Positions 12,001-22,365 of a DNA stretch of 64,000 nt are shown here, one piece after another. Both the position numbers and the translations under genes were made by a program. Origin of the DNA: Costus lasius (taxonomy: Eukaryota > Streptophyta > Magnoliopsida > Zingiberales > Costaceae); the NCBI GenBank assembly GCA_027563935.2, contig CM050454.1, forward strand, positions 1,038,501-1,102,500, read 5' to 3'. The first letter of the stretch is position 1, and every line of letters begins with the position of its first letter. The notes under the pieces are model-generated. The model did not search any database. It was not told the DNA's origin and saw only the letters and a program-made list of their open reading frames with translations.

Positions 12001-12780
12001 TGTCAACAAGGATTTACCTTTGTCTTTATATTTAAATCAAATACTCTTTTATTTCTCCGATATTTTGCCCCTCTTGACATTAGGTTTTATTTTTATCAAA
12101 ATATAATATTCTTCTCTGCCCATTGTGAATATACCTTGGGTAATGTTTGCGTCCAAATATTTGATATACTTGCACTCCAAAAATTTTACTAATGAGTTAT
12201 ATATATATTGCAAAATAACACTCTTATCTCATCCCTCCCGCAGCTAGGATGATAAAAAAAACTTCATCCTTACCTTGGCTTGACCTCTCTCAATTTGATC
12301 GAGTAAATTTTGAGTTGATTGGGTGCTAAGTCTAAGTTTAGATAAAACCTGACTTTTATAAGTTTGGTTGAGGTTAACGGAATTTTGATCATATGTTAAG
12401 CCTGTCTTTTCAAGCTAGTTTAAGGCCGCTGGAGTTTTTAACTTTTGCTGGTTTAACTAAATTTAATTTTAAAAATTTATTAAGTAGTAATATATAGAGT
12501 GTATATAAACTTTATTAATAGATAAATATATCTAATATTATAGTTTATATAAATTTTCTATTAATAATAATTAAAAATAGTTTTATTAAAAATATTACTA
12601 AGATAAAAATTAAATTTTTAGTTAATTATAATTAAAATATTTTAAAAATATTATAAGTCACACCATTAAATTTCTTTAAAATAACTAAAATATTTATTAA
12701 AAATATTACTACAGAAAAATTTCAATGCTAAATTTTTATTAATAGTAATTAAAATATTAAAATATTTTAAATGGTACCAA
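12001..12780. repeat. D-block-like intergenic DNA downstream of the F-box gene
   Basis: There is no gene here. The stretch resembles the DUF7796-DUF760 intergenic region at about 22650-23760 and again 52140-52320 plus 57180-57480, sharing motifs such as CCCCTCTTGACATTAGGTTT, ATACCTTGGGTAATGTTT and TTTATTAATAGATAAATATA. It ends with AAATGGTACCAACA just beyond the F-box 3' end. Confidence 0.65.
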
Positions 12781-13028
12781 CAGAAAAATTTCTGTAATTG
12801 TCTGCGACCCTGCATTTCCAATTTTACTCACTGCCTTGATGACCTTGTAATGTAACCTACATTTGCTTGAGAAATTTTTATACGAGATCACAACAATAAA
12901 TAAGTAATTACTATGAAGCACATGCAGTAAAATGAATTTAATCCAACTTTTTGCAAAAAAAAAATGTTCATCATTCATCATAAAACATACGTGGATCATA
13001 TGCCTTACATTTAATTATGCAACCTAGT

Positions 13029-14505
13029 TCATATGATCACCAGTACTCTCTCCCATTCATTCACATGCTTAGATAGCATTTTGAGTACATCACTTTGGAT
13101 TTGCTCATCCCAGATTCCTTTGACCGAAACTATTTTCAGATGATCTAACGCTTTCAATGAGGCTGGAATTCTGAATTGCTGCTTCCAGGTGTTTGAAGTG
13201 AATGGCCAATAATACTTTATGTCAAGTCAAAAGAAAAACAAAACAAATTAGAAAAAAATATTATACATTAGATTAGTAAATTTATATATTTTAAGTGTAT
13301 ATAATGACCACAAACCTCCGACTCATCAATCACTTGGAGCGATGACAGATTTGGGGAGTGCACAAGAAAACAAAGGAGAACTTGTTTGATGTAATCTTCG
13401 CTAATATCCGCGCTGAACTTTAATCGCTTCAAATTGCGGAAGATGGGAAAGCGTGTCATGTGTTTGAGGAGGCACCAAGGATTGTCCTGAAACAATGGAA
13501 CAAGAAGCATTCAATAATTAAATGTAATTCAATGTAACAAAGATTAGAGAGGAGAAGAAGAAAGTGCATGTATATATAGATTACCTTCACCCCGATGCGT
13601 AGCTTAAGGCGAAGGGTCAACGTTGTCACACTGCGCAAGCTCATAAAAATCTGTGTAAATTGCTTAGTGGTCTTTGGTGAAGAGTAAGACAAATCCATGG
13701 AAGCTTCGCGGAGAGAAGGTAGTTTGCCTTGGAATCGCTTTAGATACGCCCAGCTTGATAAATGCAAGTATTCAAGCCTAGCACAAGAAATTTTAACCTG
13801 GTAGGAGTCTCTGTCGCTGTAACAATCATCATCTATGATAGTTAGGCGACGGAGATTGGGTGTTGTGATCTCCACAACTTCATCCAACCATCCGCGATAC
13901 AGGGTCAACTCTTGGAGGTTGGGACAGGAACGGAGCGCCGCGAAACACTTATCAACGAAGGATGCCGAGGGAAAGTGCAGTGTCAGCGCCTTGAGCTTGC
14001 TCGCCGCAATGTGTTGGGGAAACATGGAGGACAAGATATAATTGATGTACTGCATGTCCAGTGACTCGACGGACGGCAGGTCGAAGAAAGTAGACAGCGG
14101 TGGAGGGTTGGACAGATAGGAGGTGTGCACAGACATGTCTCGCACGCCGTGGGATCTGGCGTAACTGATCCAGTCGCTAATCGGGTCTGCCAGGTGATAG
14201 AAGTCGTAGGTGATGTGGAGATGGAAGCGGAACAGAGGGCAGGTGGCGTCGCGGCGGGCGATGAACTGGTTGATCTTTTCTGCCGCTTCGCTGGCCTCCA
14301 ATTCGGGCTTGTAGACTTTGTCACCGCCGGGAATAGCCTTGACGACGAAGTGAAAGGCAGGGACGCAGCGCCAGAGGTGGCGCCACCGTGAGGAGAGGAC
14401 GGAGGTGCGAACAGAATCGGGAGTGGGGAGGAAGGAGAGGATGTGCTGGAGGATGTCGTCCGCAATGTCGCTCAGGTGATCGCAATCACTCATAGGCGAT
14501 GACAT
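13029..14505 (-). CDS. F-box/LRR protein with FBD-like C terminus, copy 1
   Basis: Predicted substrate-recruiting subunit of an SCF (Skp1-Cullin1-F-box) ubiquitin ligase. Three exons join in phase 0: 14505-13585, 13486-13316 and 13214-13029, giving 425 aa. The F-box is at residues about 8-50 (LSDIADDILQHILSFLPT, then SSRWRHLWR). Leucine-rich repeats follow (LKALTLHFPS, LQELTLYRGW, LRRLTIIDDD, LEYLHLSSW). The last exon holds the FBD-like segment (ASLKALDHLKIVSVKGIWD). An upstream in-frame ATG at 14625 would add 40 Arg/Ser-rich residues; I prefer the inner start because it precedes the F-box directly. The gene is intact. Copy 2 (44754-46230) differs by one residue in this product (Asn/Lys in FRNLKR). 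The substrate cannot be told from sequence. Neighbours are transposons and chitinase, which say nothing about its role. Confidence 0.85.
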
Positions 14506-14640
14506 CTGCGTATGAAGGAGGAAATGCGGCGTCCTCCGAGGATGGCGTCTCCGCGCGGCCGCTGAGTTCGGCAGTGAGCTGCAGCGACGGCGAAAGGAGT
14601 CGCCGGAGCAGCGGGAAAGAAACAAAGTGAATAATGTAAA

Positions 14641-15215
14641 AAAAAGGCCGGGCTCACCGATTCTGCGGCGCGAACACGTCGGAGGTCGCCGGCAACCAGA
14701 GAGGCGCCGGCAGTGGTGAGGCTAGGGCACGCCAGAGCCTTATATTGGGTGCGACGAGTAGGCGCCCGCCTATCTCGATGTTCTCCGCGTTCTTCGGAGA
14801 TGCGGCGGCGAGAAAGGCCGACGTCTTCTCGGATTCGGAAAAATATATAATCCTGGTTGTACAGGTTATTTTAATAATGATTATAGTTTAATAATTATGT
14901 ATATTTTAATAATCATTAACGTAACAACGGTATATTAATATATTCGGTTAAATATGTATAATACATCTAAAAATTATGAGTATGTCTAATTGAAATATAT
15001 TTTAATTATCAATTATGTGATTTATAAAATAATAAGCATCAATAGTATTTATTGTGGTTCATTATTAAATCACCCAAGGCAAAGAAAACGGTATATTATG
15101 TTTGTCATCTAAATTTACATTGTGTTTCTTTTAAAACTTAAAACCTAGCTATGTTTTCTTGAACGAAAAATTGAAAAGAAAAAATAAAAATTATATTAAA
15201 TTTAGACATAAAATA
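14641..15215. repeat. F-box upstream flank, repeated in every array unit
   Basis: This non-coding stretch follows the F-box start. From GCCGGCAAC at 14688 to about 15215 it matches the part of each array unit after the deletion junction. F1 lacks about 41 bp near 14710 that the array and F2 keep (around 46434-46474). Small ORFs on the minus strand here are not supported. Confidence 0.7.
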
Positions 15216-15617
15216 TTATTAGATTCAATATATTTTTTTATTCTTTTCTCTAAGTTTTCTATCGAAAAACCACAGCACTAATGTGCGAGCATTTTATATA
15301 TTTACAGTATTTGCTCTTATTTTTCGTCATAAGCTTAATCTATTATAAAGTTAGATAGACTTAGGATTTGAATTAGTTTAATTTCACTTAGGTGTTCTAC
15401 ATCTTGTTTTAGTTAAAGTATACAATTTTTATGTATGTTGATTTCACTTAGGTGTTCTACATCTTCCCCATCACAGAACGTGCTGCGATGGGGAAGGACA
15501 CCCTTCCCCAAAATTTTTTCCGTTGATAGTAATATTCGAAAATTAAATTAAGGTGGATAAATAGAATATGTGAAAGTCAATAAATATTTATAAATTTAGA
15601 AATATATATTTTTAAAA

Positions 15618-15621
<4 letters not shown>
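15216..15621. other. AT-rich intergenic DNA
   Basis: No gene is visible. It is paralogous to part of 46850-47490 in F2, although F2 has an extra 250 bp or so around 47055-47300. It contains CGATGGGGAAGGACACCCTT shared with F2. Confidence 0.5.

Positions 15622-15670
<49 letters not shown>
15622..15670. repeat. (TA)n microsatellite, F1
   Basis: About 24 uninterrupted TA dinucleotides end exactly where chitinase-like sequence begins. The F2 counterpart at 47492-47529 is shorter and has the same junction. Confidence 0.95.
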
Positions 15671-15672
<2 letters not shown>

Positions 15673-16070
15673 TTCTGGATGACGGCGCCACGGACCGGAT
15701 CGGAGTCGCCCTCCTCAACAACCCAGATCAGGTCGCCACCGACCGGATCGTCTCCTTTAAGACGGCCATATGGTTCTGGATGACGCCGGAGGGGGCGAAG
15801 CCGTCGTGCCACAACGTGATCACAGGCCAGTGGTCGCCATCTGCCGCCGACCAAGCGGCGGGGCGGCTCCCGGGATTCGGCCTCCTCACCAACATCATCA
15901 ACGGCGGGGTCGAGTGCGGAAAGGGCTCCAACAACCAGGTCGCCGACCGGATCGGCTTCTACAAGCGGTACTGCGATCTTTTCGGCATCGGCTACGGCAA
16001 CAACCTCGACTACTACAACCAGACGCCGTACAGCGGCTGGGGATTGGCCTCGCCGGCTCCTTCCCTTTGA
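15671..16070 (+). pseudogene. Class I chitinase 3' fragment, F1
   Basis: An open frame of about 133 codons corresponds to the last exon of the full chitinase at 17118-18350, from the [10 protein letters not shown] segment to the end. It lacks the signal peptide, hevein domain and both catalytic glutamates. It begins with TGGTTCTGGATGACGGCGCC, a piece of the same exon taken from further 3', so the head is a rearrangement junction next to a (TA)n tract. It keeps a C-terminal extension [11 protein letters not shown] that the full gene has lost. No promoter is apparent; I call it a non-functional partial duplicate. Confidence 0.8.
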
Positions 16071-16199
16071 TGTGATAGTAAGTAAGAATAACGCTTTGGG
16101 AAACCTAGCGAGCTCATAGAATAAAATGAAAATAAAGTTCGAAAATTTGGTCGAGCGTATTTGACCTCAAAATGTTTAGACGAATCTAAATATAATTTT

Positions 16200-16380
16200 A
16201 AGATATACATATATATATCGGTCGGTTCGGTTAACCGGTCAAAATTTTTTCTTCGAACCATAATCGAACCGAACCATTATACTCAAAAAACCGACTATGA
16301 ACCGAACCGATCCATTCGGTTAACCGCCCGTTCGGTTCAGTTCGGTCGATTTTTCCGTTCAGTTTAATTTTTCAATTTTT
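16200..16380. mobile_element. hAT-like fragment rich in GGTTCGGTTAACCG motifs
   Basis: Repeated inverted CGGTTCGGTTAACC/AACCGAACCG motifs resemble hAT subterminal repeats. I cannot define both ends or a target repeat. It lies between the two chitinase copies in F1 and is absent from F2. Confidence 0.4.
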
Positions 16381-17054
16381 TTGAACAGCGCTAAGCAGTA
16401 GGAAGCTAGATTGGTTTCCATATGAAAATATACATTTAATAGGGACAAATATGGGGATAGAACCCGATAAGAACTTTTTTATCACGGCAGAGATAACAAA
16501 CGATTATATGATGGATTCTAATTAATGCAAGTAACAACCTCGTAGAAAATCGGAAACAGAAATACTTGAGACAGAAAATTATTAAAAATTTAAATAGGTT
16601 TATTTGTCTTTAAGAAAGAAAAATAAAAGAAAGAGTACAAGCACAAAAACAGGCAAAGTCAAATAAGAACATAAGCTAAGCTGAACACTGGCAAAGAAAA
16701 AGTGAGAAGGCGACAGCCGACGTCTAACAGACTAACACTACTAGATAAGTCAAATAAGAGCACTAACACCAGGGAAGAAATCGTACAATACGATAAGAGT
16801 TCACTAAAGAGATACAGCATGCGCGGTGGGGGCGGACTAAGAAAACAACAAATGAAAGCTGCCCATTCAACACGAAATCTACAGACTCTCAATGGCCGAT
16901 CGATTGATTCCAAAGAAAAAATCGCATGAATTTTTCGTTATTGTTATCCAGCAATTTAGGGAAAACCATAACTCACGCTACAATTTTCCACGCCGCCCGA
17001 GTGCAAAATTTCCAAGCAGCTTCCCGACTTCCTCCACCTCCACTTCACAACAAA
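16381..17054. other. Chitinase upstream region
   Basis: No gene is supported. A GCCGCC core at 16992-16997 resembles the ethylene-response GCC box found upstream of many defence genes, but a single core is weak evidence. The remainder is A-rich and unremarkable. Confidence 0.4.
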
Positions 17055-17063
17055 CTATTTAAG
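17055..17063 (+). promoter_or_regulatory. Putative TATA box of the chitinase
   Basis: CTATTTAAG lies 55 bp before the start codon, consistent with a short leader of about 25-30 nt. The ATG context (GCCACCATGG) is an excellent plant initiation context. Confidence 0.55.
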
Positions 17064-17117
17064 TGCCACCGCTGCTGCCTTCTGCCTTCAAGAAACTGGC
17101 CTCTTCCGCTTGCCACC

Positions 17118-18350
17118 ATGGAGGCCAAATCGGTTCTCGCCGTCGCTGTGCTGGTCTCACTCCTCGCCGCCGCAGCCTTCGCCGAGCAGTGCGGAAGCCA
17201 GGCCGGCGGCGCTCTCTGCCCCGGCGGGCTCTGCTGCAGCCAGTTCGGCTGGTGCGGTAGCACGACAGATTACTGCGGCAAAGGCTGCCAGAGCCAGTGC
17301 AGTGGCTCGACGCCGTCGCCTTCGACTCCGACTCCGACCCCGAGCAGCGGCGGCAGTGTGGCTTCCATCATCAGCGCTACCCTGTTCGACCAAATGCTGA
17401 AGCACCGCAACGACGCAGCCTGCCCGGGCAAGGGCTTCTACACGTACAGCGCCTTCATTTCCGCCGCCAACGCTTTCAGCGGCTTCGGCACGACCGGCAA
17501 CGACGACACCCGGAAGCGGGAGATCGCCGCTTTCTTTGCGCAGACTTCTCACGAGACGACTCGTTAATTGACTTTACTAGTGTCTCTTCACGCCAAATCA
17601 TTAAGAACAAAAAAAAAAAAATCAAATTCAAAAACACAAAACATTTTAAATTATTTAGTCTAAAAAATCATTTCGAAAGATCTGGAAATTATGCAGGTGG
17701 GTGGTCTACAGCACCTGACGGCCCATATGCGTGGGGTTACTGCTTCCTGCAAGAACAAAACCCACCATCAGATTATTGCCAAGCAAGCGCGGACTGGCCA
17801 TGTGCCCCAGGCAAGAAATACTATGGTCGAGGCCCTATCCAAATTTCTTAGTAAGCTAACTCTCTCTATCCCTAATTTATTTAATTTATCGTTTTAAAAA
17901 TAATAAAAAATAAAGAGAAGTGACTAATTGAGACTAAAGAACTTACACTTTTCGATTTTCTTGCAAAATCTGATCAGCAACTACAACTACGGGCCGGCGG
18001 GGCGAGCCATCGGAGTCGACCTCCTCAACAACCCAGATCTGGCCGCCACCGACCCGGTCGTCTCCTTTAAGACGGCCATCTGGTTCTGGATGACGGCGCA
18101 GGGGGCGAAGCCGTCGTGCCACAACGTGATCACAGGCCAGTGGTCGCCATCTGCCGCCGACCAAGCGGCGGGGCGGCTCCCGGGATTCGGCCTCCTCACC
18201 AACATCATCAACGGCGGGGTCGAGTGCGGAAAGGGCTCCAACAACCAGGTCGCCGACCGGATCGGCTTCTACAAGCGGTACTGTGATCTGTTCGGCATCG
18301 GCTACGGCAACAACCTCGACTGCTACAGCCAGACGCCGTACAGCGGCTAG
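17118..18350 (+). CDS. Class I endochitinase (GH19) with hevein domain
   Basis: Hydrolyses beta-1,4 links of chitin, typically in fungal defence; enters the secretory pathway. Three exons, 17118-17562, 17697-17850 and 17978-18350, give 323 aa. Signal peptide is residues 1-22. The hevein chitin-binding domain (about 23-62) has all eight cysteines. A Thr/Pro hinge follows (63-80), then the GH19 domain with catalytic Glu146 (HETT) and Glu168 (FLQEQ), 22 residues apart as in the family, and the NYNYGP substrate motif across the exon 2/3 junction. Two oddities: the residue after HETT, normally Gly, is Arg149, created at the exon 1/2 splice junction; and TAG at 18348 replaces the Trp codon seen in both paralogous fragments, removing a ten-residue tail (WGLASP...) that may be a vacuolar sorting peptide. 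The protein is probably made but may be secreted rather than vacuolar. F2 has no full copy. Confidence 0.9.
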
Positions 18351-18429
18351 GGATTGGCCTCGCCGCTTCCTTCCCTTTGATATGATAATAAATAAGAATA
18401 ACGCTTTGGGAAACCTAGCGAGCTCATAG

Positions 18430-18446
18430 AATAAAATGAAAATAAA
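18430..18446 (+). terminator. Chitinase polyadenylation signals
   Basis: Two AATAAA hexamers (18430-18435 and 18441-18446) lie 80-96 bp past the stop codon and are conserved behind the F1 and F2 fragments. Confidence 0.6.
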
Positions 18447-18479
18447 GTTCGAGAATTTGGTCGAGCGTATTTGGCCTCC

Positions 18480-18980
18480 AAATGTTAAGACGAATCATGA
18501 ATAAAAACTCTATGCGAACCCCTTATGCTTGTTTGGAAGTAATCCGCAGCCGCAGGTGTCCAATGTGTGGAAAAAATCATGTAATGGACTAGCATATAAT
18601 AGACTAATATCATATACAATATATGATATAACTCTATTACACGATAATGTATTATACGATCAGAGTATAATACCTTTATAAAAAACCCCCTTCTGCGATC
18701 ACACGTAGAAGGTGATCGCATGAGTAAGGGACCCTCTTGCAAAATTTTTTTTCAATGCTTTGTAAGTACCTTACAAGTGCATACCCCAATACTATTCGCA
18801 ACCTATTACATCCACTATAAAATAATCAAATGGCATGCTCTTGCATCAGCTATCTACGGGGTGGAGAATTCCCCTCAAGAGAATTAAAGTTAAAAGTATG
18901 TGCGGTTCTGATGCTAAGCCTAGAGTATAGATATCATCTTGGTTCCCTACTCCTGCATCACGTACCTTCACAAAATTACA
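18480..18980. other. Chitinase downstream DNA, longer in F1
   Basis: No gene is seen. From the motif GGTGTCCAATGTGTG (about 18553) F1 has roughly 400 bp that F2 lacks at 48100; both resume at CGTACCTTCAC. Whether this is an F1 insertion or an F2 deletion cannot be decided here. Confidence 0.5.
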
Positions 18981-18989
18981 CTTTCGATC

Positions 18990-19376
18990 GAAGAAATGGC
19001 CTAAGCTGCTTAAGCCATTTGATCTAGTCCTTAAATTTGGCCCAAAAAATATTTTTAAAATTTTTTTTTTTGTTTTTAGAAATGTTGTATGTCTTGTAAG
19101 CTATCTGATGGTACCAATATTAGGGTATTTTAGATTACGTATATATATAAAATACCCTACACAAAATTACATATAAGACAAAACTTTTTCATAATATAAA
19201 AAAATTAATTTTTCTATAGGGTATTTTATATATATACGTAATCTAAAATACCTCAATATTAATACCATTGGATAGCTTATAAGATATACAATATTTTTAT
19301 AAAAAAAATTAAAAAAAAATATTTTTTGGCCAAATTTAAAGACCAGATCAAATGGCTTAGCTTAGGCCATTTCTTT
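18990..19376. mobile_element. MULE-type MITE with an empty site in F2
   Basis: A 387 bp foldback element with ends GAAGAAATGGCCTAAGC and the inverse GCTTAGGCCATTTC. It is flanked by 9 bp repeats CTTTCGATC (18981-18989) and CTTTTGATC (19377-19385), the target length of Mutator-like elements. F2 has the unoccupied site CTTTTGATC once at 48140-48148. The centre is a second long AT-rich hairpin. The family also occurs at 37767-38149. Confidence 0.8.
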
Positions 19377-19823
19377 CTTTTGATCCTGCTATCGACAAAT
19401 TTGACTTGCTAAATGATATGAATAAAAACTAAACCTTAGTCAGGTTTACATCTGATTCATCCATCTTTTTAAAATTATGCATCTTAAAAGATCATAGTTT
19501 TCAGAATAAGTAATTGACGAAAATAAATCTCAATTTTAAAATTTTATTATTATTTTTAACATAAATAATTAAAATAAAAAAGTCATATTTAATTTTAAAT
19601 TTTTGTTATTAATAATTATGGTCCTTAGCAGTTGACTAACTGACCTAAGCTTAAAAAGGTGTTAACTAAGGATCACGAAGCCACATTCTCTACATTGCCA
19701 TCAAGCAACCATCACTATTTCATTAAATTTGTGGGTCACCAAATCACAATTCCCACAAAGAGGAAAGAACATGGATAGCAATAAATATGATCCAAAGTTC
19801 CAAACTAACATAGCTGAGAGTAG

Positions 19824-20440
19824 AAATTTTCCTATGCTAGGACATAACATAGGTTTTTCTTTCTATGTTAGGTGCTTTGGTTTTTAACTAAAAATATTTT
19901 TTCTAAAAAAAAATTAAAAAGAAGTAATCTACATACTCTAAGTTTTTCAATGATACTAATATTGTCATAAAAAAAGTTTACGTATGATAAAAAAATAACA
20001 AAAATATTATCGTATAAATTTAAGGCTACTATTTGGCCTTAAATTTATACGATAATATTTTTATTAATTTCTTATCGTGCGTGAATTTTTTATGACAATA
20101 TTGGTACCATTGAAAAGCTCAGAGTGTGTATATTACATTTTTATAATTTTTTTTAAAAAATATTTTTAGTACTAAAATGAATCACCTAATATAAGTTTTT
20201 CTATGTTAGGTGCTTTGTTTTTTAACTAAAAATATTTTTTTAAAAAAATTATAAAGAAGTAATCTACACACTCTAAACTTTTCAATGGTACCAATGTTGT
20301 CATAAAAAATTCACGCACGATAAGAAATTAATAAAAATATTATCGTATAAATTTAAGGCCAAATAGTAGCCTTAAATTTATACGATAATATTTTTGTTAT
20401 TTTTTTATCGTACGTAAACTTTTTTTATGACAATATTGGT
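19824..20440. mobile_element. Two adjacent AT-rich long-hairpin MITEs
   Basis: The first spans about 19860-20187, with arms starting CTATGTTAGGTGCTTTG and a hairpin centre at TTAAGGCTACTATTTGGCC. A second copy follows from about 20195 and is cut at 20440 by the TRIM element. There are no ORFs of note. This block starts where F-block homology ends. Confidence 0.65.
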
Positions 20441-21818
20441 TCCCAAACCCAGGGAACCGCCAAGGAACCGCCACCAACCCACGTCGAGGCAACCGTCCGT
20501 CTCCGCGTTTGAAGCTCGCCAACCGCCTCATCGCCAACCGTCGACGTTGCTGTCCGCGTCCAGAAAGCACGCCGAAGAAGACGCTCACGTCCGATGTGGG
20601 CGTTGACCCAAATATTGACCGGAATTTGGGCTTCTCCACCGTGGGATTGGGCTGTGGCCCAGGCCTACTTCATCTAGCCCGGCCTCCTCATATTCGGGTG
20701 TCACATTCTCCCCCACTTGTGTTGAACATCGCCCTCGATGTTCTGAAGATCGAACACTACCCTCCAGTGCTCAACTCCCATCAGCAACCTTGCATCACCA
20801 ATCTGGCTGAACGAACCATAGCTCTGATACCAAACTGTCACACCCCACGAACCGTTACTCCGGCGAACATGAGTTTGTGTGTCGTAGTCAAAACTTACTC
20901 CCTCAATTTTGACCCCATGTTGAACTTTGACCCGGTGCTCTCTCGCCTCATGCTCCTCTGAAGCTCGGCTGAGTCACCTTCAACCGCGTCATCATCTTCT
21001 TGCGTACACACGTAACTCTCCACCAAAGAACCTGGATGTGCCGGCAGGGAAAGGGCCTCACGCCTCGCCCTCAGCCTCATCACAAATCGTTTGTCAGCCA
21101 TTGGAATCATACAAGAACCTGTTGCTGGAAATAAGGGATAGGGAAATTTCACTCTTTATTTCTCTCTCAAATAATGAGTTACAAAAACCCTCCCTCTTCT
21201 CTCACAGATCTCTCCCCAGATCTCGCTCAACCCTCATAATGTGGCTACAACAACCACTCCTCTAAGGTAACGCTACAACAACGCTCCTTCTCTCTCACAA
21301 TGACACTACAACAGTGTCCACTCCATGGTGACGCTCCAACAACGCACACCAGATAGAAGCTCCTCAGCCCCGATGGGAACACCTCTCACTCAGATGCCGC
21401 ACCGCACTCACTGAAGAGGGGCTCCAACAGCCCCGGTGGGGGGGTGCCTCCGTGCACGCCGCACACCGCCTCGGTGACGCCTCCTCGCGCACACCCTGCA
21501 ACAATCACCCTCCTGGTGATTTAAAGGAAAGGGGAGATGCCTTGTCGTCCGCGTGCTCCAACCGCCAGGGCGCTAAGAAACCGCCACCAACCCATGTCGA
21601 GGCAACCGCCCGTCTCCGCGTTTGAAGCTCGCCAATCGCCTCATCACCAACCGTCGACGTTGCTGTCCACGTCCAGAAAGCACGCCGAAGAAGACGCTCG
21701 CGTTCGATGTGGGCGTTGACCCAAATATTGACCGGAATTTGGGCTTCTCCACCGTGGGTTTGGGCTGTGGCCCAGGCCTGCTTCATCTAGCCCGGCCTCC
21801 TCAGATTCGGGTGTCACA
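20441..21818 (-). mobile_element. TRIM element (family 2), outer LTR truncated
   Basis: Minus-strand reading: LTR 21818-20836 (983 bp, TGTGACACCC to GGGGTGTGACA); primer site TTTGGTATCAGAGC at 20834-20821; an interior of only about 130 bp (20835-20706); polypurine tract GTGGGGGAGAA; and a truncated second LTR 20705 to about 20441. There are no coding genes, which is diagnostic for terminal-repeat retrotransposons in miniature. It sits inside the intron of the DUF7796-like pseudogene, and exon 2 of that gene is missing beyond it. Confidence 0.85.
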
Positions 21819-21832
21819 CAAGGCAAGTCCAC

Positions 21833-22365
21833 CTAGATTCCGTTGGGCGAGTTGGTTGCAGTGAGCACCCTCTCCTGGGCCTCGGTCGTGGGCATCGGCT
21901 TTTGCAACGCGATCCGCACGGCGGCGATCCTTGGCGCGGCGCCGAGCAGCGATAGCTTGAAGGAGTTCGCGTCGAGGGGGCTGTGGATGAAGAGCTCCGC
22001 GTCGGGGAACGCCTCGAGCAAATTCCGCAAGATGGACGGCCGAGTGAGCTCGAACCTTCGCGTGCCGCCGACGAGGCAGTTTGCCGTCCGCCGCGAACGG
22101 GGCCCTTTCTTTCCACCTCCTGCCTTCCTCGCGATATCGCCGTCTCTTTCGACGCCTCGGATGCGGCGGAGGAAGAGCGGAGCACGTCGCCGGAGAAGAA
22201 GGCGGTGAGGGAAACTGCCGGCGGATGGTCGGAGCAGGATAGTACAACGAGGACGGCGAGGAGGAGGAGAGGGGCGAGGAGGACCGATGCAGGTCGCCGA
22301 TTCGCCCACTTGGAGAGGCCGCCGGCGGAAGAATGGTGGCGGTGGGCTTCACCGCAGTTTCCCAT
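21833..22365 (-). pseudogene. DUF7796-like gene, exon 1 only (D1 copy)
   Basis: This is homologous to exon 1 of the intact gene at 51300-51833 and starts with the same [10 protein letters not shown]. It is 533 bp against 534: one G is missing near 22090, shifting the frame after GPVRG. The splice edge changed from CAG to TAG. The neighbouring intron is interrupted by the TRIM element and exon 2 is absent from the window. It stood head-to-head with the DUF760 gene, about 1.6 kb apart. Confidence 0.85.

Larger units (their letters stand above)
8378..19823. repeat. F-block segmental duplication, copy 1 (F1)
   Basis: This stretch is repeated in the same orientation at 38344-48579. Both copies hold the LTR miniature element, the right part of the hAT-like unit, foldback elements, an F-box gene and a chitinase 3' fragment. 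Through the F-box gene the offset is a constant 31,725 bp. Homology ends at 19,823, just after the shared motif CTGAGAGTAG. Only F1 keeps the full-length chitinase and a MULE-type MITE (18990-19376). Confidence 0.9.

Noticed and set aside
14125..14391. Plus-strand ORFs of 68-88 codons opposite the F-box gene
   Set aside because: They are antisense shadows of the GC-rich F-box exon, repeated only because the gene is duplicated.
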